64,000 nt of DNA from G963678255 sp963678255 (GCA_963678255.2 CAXXTW010000001.1:682001-746000), one strand, 5' to 3'. Numbered from the stretch's first letter, positions 43,091 through 52,582 are shown. Translations and numbers: made by a program. Notes: a model not told the origin generated them from the letters alone.

Positions 43091-43866
43091 ATCAGGGGTT
43101 CGAAAGATTATATGAGATTGTAGAGAGATTAAGAGATCCTGAAACAGGATGTCCCTGGGATTTAAAACAGACTTCTAAATCACTAATACCCAATTTTATA
43201 GAAGAACTATATGAAACTATCGAAGCGATTGAACATGAAGATGGGGTTCATTTATCAGAGGAATTAGGAGATCTATTGCTTCATATTGTCTTACAAATAA
43301 AAATTGCAGCTGAACAAGGTTTGTTTGAAGCTCATGAAGTCTTTGATAAGATTTGTGATAAGTTAATTTTACGCCACCCACATATATTTTCTGACACGAC
43401 TGCGAAAGATGCTGAAACCGTAAAGCAAAATTGGGAAAAGATTAAATTGGAAGAAAAAAGGCATGAAAGACAATCCATTTTAGAAGGAATACCTGAAGCA
43501 ATGCCTGCTCTGATTGTCGCCCAAAGAACTCAAGATAAAGCCTCTTCCATTGGGTTTGATTGGCCTACCATTGATCCAATTTTTGAAAAATTAATAGAAG
43601 AGACTGACGAATTAAAAGAAGCTATAAAAAATGATCATGCTGAAAATATTGAGGAAGAGATCGGTGATCTTTTGTTTACTATAGTGAATTTATCCAGAAA
43701 ATTGGGATTTGATGCTGAAACAGCTTTACGTGCAAGTTCAAAGAAATTTACTAATCGTTTCAAAAAAGTTGAAGAGCATTATAAGAAGAATCATTTGGAC
43801 ATGGGAAATTCCAGTTTGGAGGAGTTGGATGAAGTCTGGGACGCAGTTAAGCAGACAATCCGTTAA
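43087..43866 (+). CDS. mazG: MazG nucleoside triphosphate pyrophosphohydrolase
   Basis: A 259-residue tandem-domain MazG that hydrolyses NTPs to NMP and PPi for nucleotide-pool cleaning. It begins 'RLRDPETGCPWDLKQT', the family signature. Each half has the metal-binding pair: 'EELYETIEAIE' with 'EELGDLLLHIVLQ', and 'EETDELKEAI' with 'EEIGDLLFTIVNLSRKLGFD'. It ends with 'ELDEVWDAVKQ'. The length matches E. coli-type MazG. The ATG overlaps the HEAT gene stop, and its 3' end overlaps the kinase start by 38 bases. Confidence 0.95.
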   Translation: MNQGFERLYEIVERLRDPETGCPWDLKQTSKSLIPNFIEELYETIEAIEHEDGVHLSEELGDLLLHIVLQIKIAAEQGLFEAHEVFDKICDKLILRHPHIFSDTTAKDAETVKQNWEKIKLEEKRHERQSILEGIPEAMPALIVAQRTQDKASSIGFDWPTIDPIFEKLIEETDELKEAIKNDHAENIEEEIGDLLFTIVNLSRKLGFDAETALRASSKKFTNRFKKVEEHYKKNHLDMGNSSLEELDEVWDAVKQTIR

Positions 43867-45124
43867 ATATCGTTTAATTCAAGCTTATTTTATTTTAGGC
43901 ACTGTTTTATTAATCATATTTTTCATTTTTTATACAGATTCATTAAAAAAACAAGTTATCAAAGACACTAAAATCATACCTAATTTATTCAGTAGATTTA
44001 TTTTGACTACAGGAAAAGATAATTTCGATGCTCTATTACTTCAGTATTTCACTGATGAGGTCATATCAAAAATTGATTACCCTATTATAATAACAGACTT
44101 TAGAAAATCTCCAAAATATTGGAGAAATGTTGGTTTTACTGAAAGAAAAATTAACACAAAACTTGATCGTGAAAGCAGAATGTTTTTAAGAAGAAAAATA
44201 AAAAACATGGAAAGTAAGGGTCACGAAATCCCTATTATGATAAATAAGGATAATCACATTATCATTCTGGGATATACCTACTATGACGATTCTTTAACTA
44301 TAAAAAAACTGAGATTTTTGCCCTATATAGAATTGTTTTTAATACTAATTTTTATTACTATTGGAGTATATGGGCTATCTTTTATAAAAAAAACAGAAAA
44401 GGATATATTATGGGTAGGCTTGGCAAAAGAAACAGCTCATCAGTTTGGAACTCCAATTTCATCATTAGTAGGCTGGATTGATTATTTAAAAACCAGGATT
44501 GATAAGATCCCTGATCAACAAGATCTCCTTCCAATGTTAGATCATATGCATTCTGATATTGATATTTTAAAGAAAGTAGCTTCCCGATTTGGAAAAGTAG
44601 GATCAAAAATTAATCTTCAAACACATAATCTGGAAGCGATTATATCTGAGTCAATAGCTTATTTTAACCAACGCCTTCCACATTTTAACAATAAAATTGA
44701 AATCCATTTTATTAGTAAAATTTCAAAGCTTCAAATCAAAGTAGATCATGAACTTATTCAGTGGGCAATAGAAAACTTACTCAAAAATTGTATTGATTCT
44801 ATGCAAAAAAAAGGTGGGAATATTTTTATTACTGCTTTTCAAAGTGAAAAGAATATCTATGTTTTATTTAAAGATGAAGGAGTTGGGATACCTAAAAACA
44901 TGTATCATAGTATTTTTGAACCAGGAGTTACTACCAAACAAAGAGGTTGGGGGCTTGGCCTGAGTTTGACAAAAAGAATCATTGAACAATATCATCAAGG
45001 GAAAGTGAAAGTACTAGATTCAACAGTAAATGAAGGAACTACAATTGAAATGAGTTTACCCATTCAACTTATTGTTTCCGATATTAACCTTTCATCTATA
45101 ACAAATCAGACAAGTCCTATATAG
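43829..45124 (+). CDS. Membrane sensor histidine kinase (orphan)
   Basis: ATG 43829 is used because GGAGGAG lies 5 bases upstream; the longer frame from 43709 runs through mazG. The 431-residue protein has two membrane helices (about 15-35 and 165-185) around an extracytoplasmic sensor of about 130 residues. The H-box is 'GLAKETAHQFGTPISSLVGW' with His204, spelled HQFGTP rather than the usual HELRTP. The ATPase domain has N-box 'WAIENLLKNCIDSM', G1 'DEGVGIP' and G2 'GWGLGLSLTKRII'. No response regulator is encoded nearby, so its partner is elsewhere. It overlaps mazG and is followed 8 bases later by the nnr gene. Confidence 0.88.
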   Translation: MKSGTQLSRQSVKYRLIQAYFILGTVLLIIFFIFYTDSLKKQVIKDTKIIPNLFSRFILTTGKDNFDALLLQYFTDEVISKIDYPIIITDFRKSPKYWRNVGFTERKINTKLDRESRMFLRRKIKNMESKGHEIPIMINKDNHIIILGYTYYDDSLTIKKLRFLPYIELFLILIFITIGVYGLSFIKKTEKDILWVGLAKETAHQFGTPISSLVGWIDYLKTRIDKIPDQQDLLPMLDHMHSDIDILKKVASRFGKVGSKINLQTHNLEAIISESIAYFNQRLPHFNNKIEIHFISKISKLQIKVDHELIQWAIENLLKNCIDSMQKKGGNIFITAFQSEKNIYVLFKDEGVGIPKNMYHSIFEPGVTTKQRGWGLGLSLTKRIIEQYHQGKVKVLDSTVNEGTTIEMSLPIQLIVSDINLSSITNQTSPI

Positions 45125-45132
45125 GAGGCTTT

Positions 45133-46698
45133 ATGTTTGTATTACGAAAAGAAGAGATGTCAGAACTCGATAAGTCAACGATGCGAGAATTTTCTATGTC
45201 ATCAGAACATTTAATGGAAATAGCAGGAAAGAGTTCTGTAGATAAAATTATTGAGATTTGTCAAAAACAATTTATAAATCCTCAATTTTTAATATTATGT
45301 GGTATTGGCAATAATGGTGGAGATGGATTTGTTATAGCTCGTTGGCTCAATCAAAATAGTTATAGTTGTGTCATTCTTTTATTAGGAGACCCAAATAAAA
45401 TGAGTCAAGAAACTCATAAAAACTACTCAAGATGTCAAAAGTTAAATATTCCGATTCATTGGATTCAAAGTGATAAATATATTCAAGACATTCAAATGAA
45501 TTTTGATGTATTAATTGATGCTGTTTTTGGAATTGGGTTTAATGGAGAGATGGATAATTTTTTCCGAAAAGTTTTTACAATTATTCAGGAACGATCAAAG
45601 TTATGCATATCAATAGATATTCCTTCTGGTATAGATTCCAATACTGGAAATGGTATCCAGGAAGCTATAAAAGCTGATTATACTTTAACGATGTCTTCTC
45701 CAAAACTAGGACACTTTTTTAACCGTGGTAAGGACTATACAGGGAAATTAATAATTATTGATATTGGAATTCCAATTTATTTATATGATAAAATCAAACC
45801 TTCAATTAATTTGATTGATGAAAATAATGTTTGTTTTCCCATCAGGTATGCCTCTGCTCATAAAGGAGATTATGGGAAAATTGCGATTATTGCTGGCTCT
45901 TCTGGATTAACAGGATCCGCTATATTAGCTTCTCAGGCTTGTGCTCGCGCTGGCGGAGGCTTAATAACTCTTTTTCATCCTGCAAGTCTATCCAATGTGT
46001 TTGAGTGCCAACTTGTTGAAGTAATGAAGAAAGTAATTCCTGAAGTTCAAGGTTTACCTGATTCTGAATCTCTTATAACATTATTGGCAGGATATGATGC
46101 TATATTAATTGGCCCAGGTATTGGGAAATCTGATTACAGTAAAAAACTATTAAAAATCGTTTTGACAGGATTGTCAAAACCTTTAGTTATTGATGCCGAT
46201 GCTATTAATATATTATCAGAAAATCGCGAACTCATAGACTTCATAAAAGAAAAGCCAATATTGATTACCCCTCATCTAGGTGAGTTTTCCAGATTTACTT
46301 TAGTAGATTCAGAAACTTTAAAAAACGATACTATTGAATATTTGTTTAAATGGACAAATGAACTCAATATACCAATTCTCTTAAAATCATCAACTAGTAT
46401 TTGTTCTTTTAAAAACTTGAAATATCTCATAAATAGAGGTAATGATGGGTTGGCAACAGGTGGAAGCGGAGATGTATTGTCAGGTATTATTATCTCCTTT
46501 TTTGCTCAGAATTTAAAAAATAAACAAAAGAGATATCAAGAAACTTTATCAAATGAAATTCTTCAAGAATTATTAGTAGAATCAGCATTTTCAGCTTCAT
46601 GGTTAATGGGCTATACTGCTGAAAAACTTTCATTGAAAAGAAAGACTCCTTCAATAATTCCATCTGATATCATTGCCAATCTATTTGTAATTGATTGA
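45133..46698 (+). CDS. nnr: Bifunctional NAD(P)H-hydrate epimerase / ADP-dependent NAD(P)H-hydrate dehydratase
   Basis: This 521-residue enzyme repairs hydrated NADH and NADPH. The N-terminal half is the YjeF_N epimerase ('LCGIGNNGGDGFVIARWL', 'DAVFGIGFNGEM', 'SIDIPSGIDSNTG'). The C-terminal half is the ribokinase-like dehydratase ('GDYGKIAIIAGSSGLTGSAI', 'ILIGPGIG', 'VIDADAINIL', 'LITPHLGEFSR', 'LATGGSGDVLSGII' with the catalytic Asp). Both active-site sets are complete and the length is typical of fused Nnr. An AGGAGG site precedes the ATG. Confidence 0.95.
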   Translation: MFVLRKEEMSELDKSTMREFSMSSEHLMEIAGKSSVDKIIEICQKQFINPQFLILCGIGNNGGDGFVIARWLNQNSYSCVILLLGDPNKMSQETHKNYSRCQKLNIPIHWIQSDKYIQDIQMNFDVLIDAVFGIGFNGEMDNFFRKVFTIIQERSKLCISIDIPSGIDSNTGNGIQEAIKADYTLTMSSPKLGHFFNRGKDYTGKLIIIDIGIPIYLYDKIKPSINLIDENNVCFPIRYASAHKGDYGKIAIIAGSSGLTGSAILASQACARAGGGLITLFHPASLSNVFECQLVEVMKKVIPEVQGLPDSESLITLLAGYDAILIGPGIGKSDYSKKLLKIVLTGLSKPLVIDADAINILSENRELIDFIKEKPILITPHLGEFSRFTLVDSETLKNDTIEYLFKWTNELNIPILLKSSTSICSFKNLKYLINRGNDGLATGGSGDVLSGIIISFFAQNLKNKQKRYQETLSNEILQELLVESAFSASWLMGYTAEKLSLKRKTPSIIPSDIIANLFVID

Positions 46699-46763
46699 GT
46701 TTATTATTGACAAGAGATTATGAATGATTTTAATAACACAAAAACATAATTAGGTGGATAGTG

Positions 46764-48452
46764 ATGGATTTTTTTTCAATTATTAAGCTATTTGGGGGAT
46801 TAGCATTGTTTTTGTATGCTATGAAAACAATGTCCGACAATCTACAATCAGTAGCTGGCAACGAAATGAAAAACATTTTGAAAAAGTTAACCAATACTCC
46901 TTTAAAAGGTGTATTAATTGGTGCAGCAGTCACTGGGATCATTCAAAGCAGTAGCGCTACAACCGTTATGATGGTTGGCTTGGTTAATGCCGGAATAATG
47001 AGTCTTAGCCAAGCAGTTGGCGTGATCATGGGTGCTAATATTGGAACAACAATGACAGCTCAATTAATTGCATTTAAAATTGGTAATTATGCCTTTTTAT
47101 TTGTCATTATTGGTGTCATCTTATTGTTTTTAAGACAAAATAAGTCTATGGAAAAATGGAGTTTTGTAATACTCAGTTTTGGCTTATTATTTATTGGTTT
47201 GGATGTTATGTCTGAAGCCGTAAAACCTTTGCAAAATTCTCAAGCAGCTAAAGATCTGTTAATTTTATTGTCGGGTAATCCAATAACTGGAATTTTAACT
47301 GGAACTCTATTTACCATGATGATTCAAAGTTCTTCTGCATCTATCGGTATTGTAATTGTTTTGGCAACCAATCAATTAATTCCTTATGAAGGTGCTTTAT
47401 ATTTGGTGTTTGGTGATAATATCGGAACGACCATAACAGCTTGGTTAGCTAGTATTTCTGTTAATAGAACAGCTAAAAGAGTCGCTTGTGTTCACACTTT
47501 ATTTAATGTTTTTGGAACTGCTATTTTTGGTCTTTTAACCTATCTTGGGATTTATACCCAAATAATCAATTACATTACTCCTGGAGACATTTATAAAGGT
47601 GAGGGTATTGCTAGGCATATCGCTAACGCTCATACTTTTTTTAATGTTTTGAATACACTCGTTTTCTTACCATTCGCTGGATTATTAGCTTATGTTGCTA
47701 AGAAATTAATTCCTGGAGATACTTCAGAAACTTTGTCAATGGGCGAACCTCGTCACTTAGATTATAATTTGATCTATACTCCTGAAGTTGCTATTGAACA
47801 ATCCATTAAAGAAATGCGTGAAATGCTTCGTTTAGTAAGACTCTCCATTCATATGTCTATGCATTTATACTTAGAAAGAAATTATAGAAAAATTGAGAAT
47901 ATTGATAAAATAGAAAATGCTATTGATAACCTACAGAGAGAAATTACTCTTTATTTAGTTGCTATCAGTGAAAAATCTGTTTCTGATTCTATTGCAAAAA
48001 AGATCCCCCCTTTACTTCATACTGTCAATGATATTGAGAAGTTAGGAGATCATGCTGTTCAGATCAGTGAGATCTTACATAATCAAATATTGAGTCAAAA
48101 AGTGCCTTTTTTTGCTGATTTTAGTAAAGAATTAGATGAAAATCATCAAAAAATACTATATATGATTGACCTTACTTTGAACTATATGAAAGATTTTAAC
48201 CAAAAACATTCTTATATGATCATCGAATTAGAAGGCAGAATCAATCAATACCATAATGACACTAGAAAAAGAGTTATGGAAATGATACAAAAATCAGAAT
48301 GTGACCCAGTTAGCGGTTTAAATATTATCGATTATATTGATACTATAGAAACCATTGCTGATAAGTTAAAAAACATTGTTAAAGCTGGATCTCATGGATT
48401 TAAATATCAACCAATAGACAAACAAAATCTTAATACTTCTTTAATCGATTAA
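46764..48452 (+). CDS. Na+/phosphate cotransporter family protein with PhoU-like tail
   Basis: ATG 46764 is preferred (AGGTGG 6 bases upstream) over GTG 46761. The 562-residue protein has two PNaS repeats with the QSSSA signatures: 'GIIQSSSATTVMMVGLVNAG' and 'MMIQSSSASIGIVIVL', plus 'GANIGTT' and 'GDNIGTT'. These sit in about eight membrane helices. From about residue 340 the protein is a cytoplasmic helical PhoU-like domain ('LLHTVNDIEKLGDHAVQISE'). It takes up phosphate with sodium or exports it. It is followed by a terminator. Confidence 0.9.
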   Translation: MDFFSIIKLFGGLALFLYAMKTMSDNLQSVAGNEMKNILKKLTNTPLKGVLIGAAVTGIIQSSSATTVMMVGLVNAGIMSLSQAVGVIMGANIGTTMTAQLIAFKIGNYAFLFVIIGVILLFLRQNKSMEKWSFVILSFGLLFIGLDVMSEAVKPLQNSQAAKDLLILLSGNPITGILTGTLFTMMIQSSSASIGIVIVLATNQLIPYEGALYLVFGDNIGTTITAWLASISVNRTAKRVACVHTLFNVFGTAIFGLLTYLGIYTQIINYITPGDIYKGEGIARHIANAHTFFNVLNTLVFLPFAGLLAYVAKKLIPGDTSETLSMGEPRHLDYNLIYTPEVAIEQSIKEMREMLRLVRLSIHMSMHLYLERNYRKIENIDKIENAIDNLQREITLYLVAISEKSVSDSIAKKIPPLLHTVNDIEKLGDHAVQISEILHNQILSQKVPFFADFSKELDENHQKILYMIDLTLNYMKDFNQKHSYMIIELEGRINQYHNDTRKRVMEMIQKSECDPVSGLNIIDYIDTIETIADKLKNIVKAGSHGFKYQPIDKQNLNTSLID

Positions 48453-48465
48453 TCCACAATTTTGA

Positions 48466-48503
48466 AAAAGACCGAAGAATGATAATCTTCGGTCTTTTTT
48501 TTT
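48466..48503 (+). terminator. Rho-independent terminator after the Na/Pi transporter
   Basis: AAAGACCGAAGA and TCTTCGGTCTTT pair around a 7-nt loop, and the right arm runs into nine T. It starts 14 bases after the stop codon. Confidence 0.92.
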
Positions 48504-48528
48504 AACAGACTGAATATTGTGATTTTAC

Positions 48529-48557
48529 TTGACATTTTAGTATGAATTTCATTTTAT
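48529..48557 (+). promoter_or_regulatory. Candidate promoter of the ptb-rpiB-glyA operon
   Basis: TTGACA (48529-48534) is followed after 17 bp by TTTTAT (48552-48557), 40 bases before the first ATG. Confidence 0.45.
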
Positions 48558-48596
48558 TATCAAAAACAATAGAGTTATTTGGAGGATTTTAAAATC

Positions 48597-49502
48597 ATGT
48601 ATATTACGAAATTAGAACACATGCTTAAAGAAGCAAAAGCACGTCCTAAAAAACGGTTAGTTGTTGCTTTTGTAAACGATGTTCATACTTTGGAAGCTGT
48701 TAATGAAGCAACTAGTCTTGGAATTGTTGATGCTACTATTACTGGTGATCTTGAAACTATTCACAATATGTGCATTCAGATTAATATAGATATTGATAAA
48801 TTTGAAGTTATTCATGAAACAAATGAAATGGAAGCTGGTTTAATCTGTTGTGACCTGGTTAATCAAGGGAAAGCTCACTTAATCATGAAAGGCACTATTA
48901 GCTCTGATAATTATATGAGATGTATCCTGAATAAAGAACGAGGCATTATGTTGCCAAAATCTATGTTAACTCATATTTCTGTTATTGAACCCACAGGTTT
49001 AGGCAGATTACTTATCGTTGGTGATGTCGCAGTGATCCCTTTACCAGATATTGAACAAAAGATAGTCATTTTAAAACATATTATTAATACTGCACACAGT
49101 CTTGGGAACTCAAAACCTAAAGTTGGTCTTTTAGCTGCAACAGAAAAAGCCAGCTATAAAATTCAAGCTTGTGCTGATGCAGCAATAATTTCAAAAATGG
49201 CAGATAGAGGTGATATTAAAGGGGCTATTGTTGATGGTCCTTTAGCTTTAGATGTATTGATTGATAAAGAATCAGCAGAAATTAAAGGATTAAAAGGTCC
49301 AATTTTAGGAGATGCTGACTGTATTCTTTTCCCAAATATTGAATCAGGAAATGTTTTTTATAAAACATGTACAAAGTTGTTAGGCTCAGAATTAGCCGCT
49401 AACGTTGTGGGAGCTAAAGTTCCTGCAATCTTATCTTCTAGAGGAGATTCCTCTCTTACTAAATTGTATTCAATTGCTCTTGCAGCATTAATAACCAAAT
49501 AG
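48597..49502 (+). CDS. ptb: Phosphate butyryltransferase-family protein, copy 1
   Basis: ATG 48597 is preferred to TTG 48579 because GGAGGA lies between them. The 301-residue protein belongs to the phosphate acetyl/butyryltransferase family, which converts butyryl-CoA and phosphate to butyryl phosphate and CoA. Visible blocks are 'KKRLVVAFVNDVHTLEAVNE', 'GKAHLIMKGTISSDNYMRCI', 'VAVIPLPDIEQKIVILKHII' and 'PILGDADCILFPNIESGNVF'. Together with its neighbour and the aminomutase at the left edge it fits lysine fermentation. No butyrate kinase is seen in the window. It is the first gene of an operon with copy 2, rpiB and glyA. Confidence 0.82.
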   Translation: MYITKLEHMLKEAKARPKKRLVVAFVNDVHTLEAVNEATSLGIVDATITGDLETIHNMCIQINIDIDKFEVIHETNEMEAGLICCDLVNQGKAHLIMKGTISSDNYMRCILNKERGIMLPKSMLTHISVIEPTGLGRLLIVGDVAVIPLPDIEQKIVILKHIINTAHSLGNSKPKVGLLAATEKASYKIQACADAAIISKMADRGDIKGAIVDGPLALDVLIDKESAEIKGLKGPILGDADCILFPNIESGNVFYKTCTKLLGSELAANVVGAKVPAILSSRGDSSLTKLYSIALAALITK

Positions 49503-49511
49503 ATAGGGGAT

Positions 49512-50420
49512 ATGATGGAAATTCGTACTCTTGATCAGTTAGTTGAACAAGTTAAATTGTTGCCAAAAAAAAGAATAGCTATTGCTGTTGCTGAAGATCA
49601 AAACACTCTGGGTGCTATAAATGAAGCTGTAGAAGCAGGATTTGCGATTGCAATAATGATTGGAAATAAGGAAAAAATATTAAAGATCTGTAATGAAGAA
49701 GGCTTAAATCCTGATAAATTTACAATAATTAATGAGCCTGATGAAGCAAAAGCTGCTATTGAAGCTGTCAGAATGGTAAAAAACAATGATGCTGATGTCC
49801 TTATGAAAGGTCTGGTAAATACAGATAAATTTTTAAAAGCTGTTCTTGATAAAGAAAAAGGCTTATTACCTCCAAAAACTGTAATGAGCTATGTATGTGC
49901 TGTAGAACTGCCTAAATATCATAAGTTATTGTTTGTTACCGATACCGCAGTTTTACCTTTCCCAGATTTAGAACAGAAAATTGCAATGGTTAAATATTCT
50001 GTCAATATGGCTAAAAAGTTTGGAATAACAAAACCTAAAGTAGCTCTTTTAAGTGCTGTGGAAAAGGTCAATTCTGCCTTTCCTGCTACAATAGATTATT
50101 CTGCTATTTGCAAAATGGTTGAAAGAAAACAATTACCAGATTGTATCATTGATGGCCCTTTAGATTTATTCTTAGCCTGTGATTCTGAAAGTGTTGAAAT
50201 TAAAGGGGTTAAAACTCCAATTAATGGAGATGCTGATGTATTAGTTTGTCCATCTATTGAAGCATCAAATATCTTCTATAAAGGTTTAATGCTCTTTGCT
50301 GGTGGAGAATTAGCTGGATTACTTCAGGGTACTACAAAACCTGTGGTTGTAATGTCTCGAAGCGAAAGTAAAAAATCCAAGTTTTATTGCATTGCATTAT
50401 CATGTTTAATGGCAGAATAA
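49512..50420 (+). CDS. ptb: Phosphate butyryltransferase-family protein, copy 2
   Basis: A 302-residue paralogue of the preceding gene, 9 bases downstream, with the same blocks: 'KKRIAIAVAEDQNTLGAINE', 'NDADVLMKGLVNTDKFLKAV', 'TAVLPFPDLEQKIAMVKYSV', 'TPINGDADVLVCPSIEASNI'. The two copies are clearly diverged (many substitutions even in conserved blocks), so this is an old duplication with possible subunit or substrate specialisation. The preferred start is ATG 49512 after AGGGGA, with ATG 49515 as an alternative. Phosphate acetyltransferase activity cannot be excluded from sequence alone. Confidence 0.82.
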   Translation: MMEIRTLDQLVEQVKLLPKKRIAIAVAEDQNTLGAINEAVEAGFAIAIMIGNKEKILKICNEEGLNPDKFTIINEPDEAKAAIEAVRMVKNNDADVLMKGLVNTDKFLKAVLDKEKGLLPPKTVMSYVCAVELPKYHKLLFVTDTAVLPFPDLEQKIAMVKYSVNMAKKFGITKPKVALLSAVEKVNSAFPATIDYSAICKMVERKQLPDCIIDGPLDLFLACDSESVEIKGVKTPINGDADVLVCPSIEASNIFYKGLMLFAGGELAGLLQGTTKPVVVMSRSESKKSKFYCIALSCLMAE

Positions 50421-50429
50421 GAGATCATT

Positions 50430-50861
50430 ATGAAAATAGCCATTGGATCTGATCATGCTGGTTTTGAAATGAAAGAATTTCTAAAAACCCTTCTTAATGA
50501 AAGAAAAATTGCTTATGATGATAAAGGCGCTTATTCCATAGAATCAATGGATTATCCTGATACTGGAAGAGCTGTCGCTCAAAGCGTGGCTAATCTGGAA
50601 TGTAATCTGGGTATTCTTTTTTGTGGCTCTGGCATTGGTATGAGCATCGTTGCCAATAAAGTTAAAGGGATTAGAGCAGCCTTATGTCACAGTGTTGAAT
50701 ATGCTAAATTATCTAAAGAACATAATAATGCTAATATTTTAGTTATGGGAGCTCGTTATTTATCTAAAGATCAAATCAGAGAGATAGTATTTACCTGGTT
50801 AGATACAAACTACAGCGAAGACCCAAGACATCAAAAAAGAATTGATAAGATAGAAAATTAA
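50430..50861 (+). CDS. rpiB: Ribose-5-phosphate isomerase B
   Basis: The 143-residue enzyme interconverts ribose 5-phosphate and ribulose 5-phosphate in the cytoplasm. It has the RpiB/LacAB motifs 'IGSDHAGFEMKEFLK', 'FCGSGIGMSIVANKVKGIRA' with the catalytic cysteine, and 'HNNANILVMGARY'. Length is normal. It starts 9 bases after ptb copy 2 and is in one operon with glyA. Confidence 0.95.
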   Translation: MKIAIGSDHAGFEMKEFLKTLLNERKIAYDDKGAYSIESMDYPDTGRAVAQSVANLECNLGILFCGSGIGMSIVANKVKGIRAALCHSVEYAKLSKEHNNANILVMGARYLSKDQIREIVFTWLDTNYSEDPRHQKRIDKIEN

Positions 50862-50873
50862 AGAGAGGAAATT

Positions 50874-52169
50874 ATGGAACATTTAAAAAACTATGATCCT
50901 GAACTCTATGCTGCTATGCATAAAGAGTTAACTAGACAAGAAGAAAATCTTGAATTAATTGCATCTGAAAACTATGTTTCTAGAGCTGTTATGGAAGCGG
51001 CTGGTTCTGTTTTAACCAACAAGTATGCTGAAGGATACCCTTACCGTTGGAGTAAAAAAACTGGTAAAGTAAATTATGATTTATATGGCCGTTATTATGG
51101 CGGTTGTGAATATGTAGATGAAGTGGAAAAATTTGCTATCGAAAGAGCAAAAGAGTTGTTTGGTGCTGAACATGCCAACGTTCAAGCTCATTCTGGCTCT
51201 CAAGCAAATATGGCAGCTTATTTTTCTTTAATAAAACCTGGTGATACCGTGCTTAGTTTAGAACTCGCTCATGGCGGACATTTAACTCATGGACATCCTC
51301 TTAGTTTTTCAGGCCAATTCTATAATATTATTCATTATGGTGTTAATCAAGAAACCGAACAGTTTGATTATGAAAAAATTCTTGAACTTGCCAGAGAACA
51401 CAAACCTGCCATGATATTAACAGGTGCTAGTGCTTATCCACGTAAAATTGATTTTGCTAAATTTAGAGAAATTGCTGATGAAGTTGGAGCAAAATTAATG
51501 GTTGATATGGCTCATATCGCTGGTCTGGTTGCTGCCGGACTTCATCAAAACCCTGTGCCTTATGCTGATATCGTTACCACTACAACTCATAAAACCTTAA
51601 GAGGCCCTCGTTCTGGTCTTATTCTATGTAAGGATCAATTTGCTCAGGCTGTTGATCAAAAGGTTTTTCCTGGGATTCAAGGCGGTCCGCTAATGCATAT
51701 TATAGCGGCTAAAGCTGTAGCTTTTAAAGAAGCTTTATCCGATGATTTTAAAATTTATCAGTCTCAAGTAATCAAAAACGCTGCTGCTTTATCTAATGAA
51801 TTGATGGCTAATGGATTCAAACTTGTTTCCGGTGGTACGGATAATCATTTAATGTTAGTAAACTTAGGAACTGAAGAAGAGGGTAATCCTTCCGGAAAGA
51901 AAATGGAAGAATGTCTTGATTTAGCAGGAATCACTGTAAATAAAAATACTGTTCCTTTTGATACTCGTTCTCCATTTGTTGCATCCGGTGTTCGCATTGG
52001 TACACCTGCTGTTACAACTCGTGGAATGAAAGAAACTGAAATGAATATAATTGCTTCATTTATTAAGAAAGTTTTATTAAACTACTCCAATGAAGAAGAA
52101 TTATCAGCAATAAAAGAACAAGTTAGACAATTAACTATGAAGTTTCCACTTTATAAAGATCTTGTATAG
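50874..52169 (+). CDS. glyA: Serine hydroxymethyltransferase
   Basis: The 431-residue PLP enzyme interconverts serine and glycine with tetrahydrofolate. It has 'ELIASENYVSRAVMEAAGS', 'NVQAHSGSQANMAAYFSL' and the PLP lysine in 'TTTTHKTLRGPRSGLI'. A segment of about 10-15 residues after 'TNKYAEGYPYRW' (SKKTGKVNYDLYGRYYGGCE) is longer than in E. coli GlyA, as found in several FCB-type enzymes. GAGAGGA precedes the ATG. It is the last gene of the ptb operon and is followed by a terminator. Confidence 0.95.
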   Translation: MEHLKNYDPELYAAMHKELTRQEENLELIASENYVSRAVMEAAGSVLTNKYAEGYPYRWSKKTGKVNYDLYGRYYGGCEYVDEVEKFAIERAKELFGAEHANVQAHSGSQANMAAYFSLIKPGDTVLSLELAHGGHLTHGHPLSFSGQFYNIIHYGVNQETEQFDYEKILELAREHKPAMILTGASAYPRKIDFAKFREIADEVGAKLMVDMAHIAGLVAAGLHQNPVPYADIVTTTTHKTLRGPRSGLILCKDQFAQAVDQKVFPGIQGGPLMHIIAAKAVAFKEALSDDFKIYQSQVIKNAAALSNELMANGFKLVSGGTDNHLMLVNLGTEEEGNPSGKKMEECLDLAGITVNKNTVPFDTRSPFVASGVRIGTPAVTTRGMKETEMNIIASFIKKVLLNYSNEEELSAIKEQVRQLTMKFPLYKDLV

Positions 52170-52182
52170 ATTTAAACATCCT

Positions 52183-52208
52183 AAGGCAACCGAAAGGTTG
52201 CCTTTTCT
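52183..52208 (+). terminator. Rho-independent terminator after glyA
   Basis: AAGGCAACC and GGTTGCCTT form a 9-bp stem with a GAAA tetraloop, followed by TTCTTTT. Confidence 0.9.
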
Positions 52209-52434
52209 TTTATACTTTTTTTCTTCTGAATTAGAATCTCTTTACCTTCTCAATGATTATTAAAATCTAGCCATTCTTTACTTCTCTCTTACTGCTAGCT
52301 TACTCCATCCTTGGACATATGTGTTTTTTATTTGATAGTATAAAGTATAATAATTAACCCTTAATTTTTTACAATTTTTCTCTCTTTTAATCATAAAATA
52401 TCAGTCTTGTTGATGTTTGAATATTCTTTTCCAA
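52209..52434. other. Gene-free spacer left of the IS21 element
   Basis: AT-rich sequence with no convincing gene, RNA or promoter. It includes a pyrimidine-rich stretch (about 52275-52315) whose complement resembles the purine-rich repeat at 33367-33420. Confidence 0.5.
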
Positions 52435-52495
52435 TAGAGCATACTATCCGAAAAGTCAGAGCCACTAGTCCGAAATTATAGAGCCAGCTCTCCGA
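52435..52495. repeat. Left-end multiple transposase-binding repeats of the IS21 element
   Basis: Three direct 17-bp units start at 52435, 52457 and 52479 (TAGAGCATACTATCCGA, CAGAGCCACTAGTCCGA, TAGAGCCAGCTCTCCGA). The period is 22 bp, or two helical turns. Confidence 0.88.
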
Positions 52496-52582
52496 TGTAA
52501 GATCCACTTGTCATAATAAAAGATAATACTCCATTTTAATATATACACAAATTAAGTGTAAATACAAATTTGGAGGTCACAA

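Noticed and set aside
43709..43828. Longer start of the histidine kinase at 43709
   Set aside because: The first 40 residues would come from mazG in another frame; ATG 43829 has GGAGGAG just upstream.
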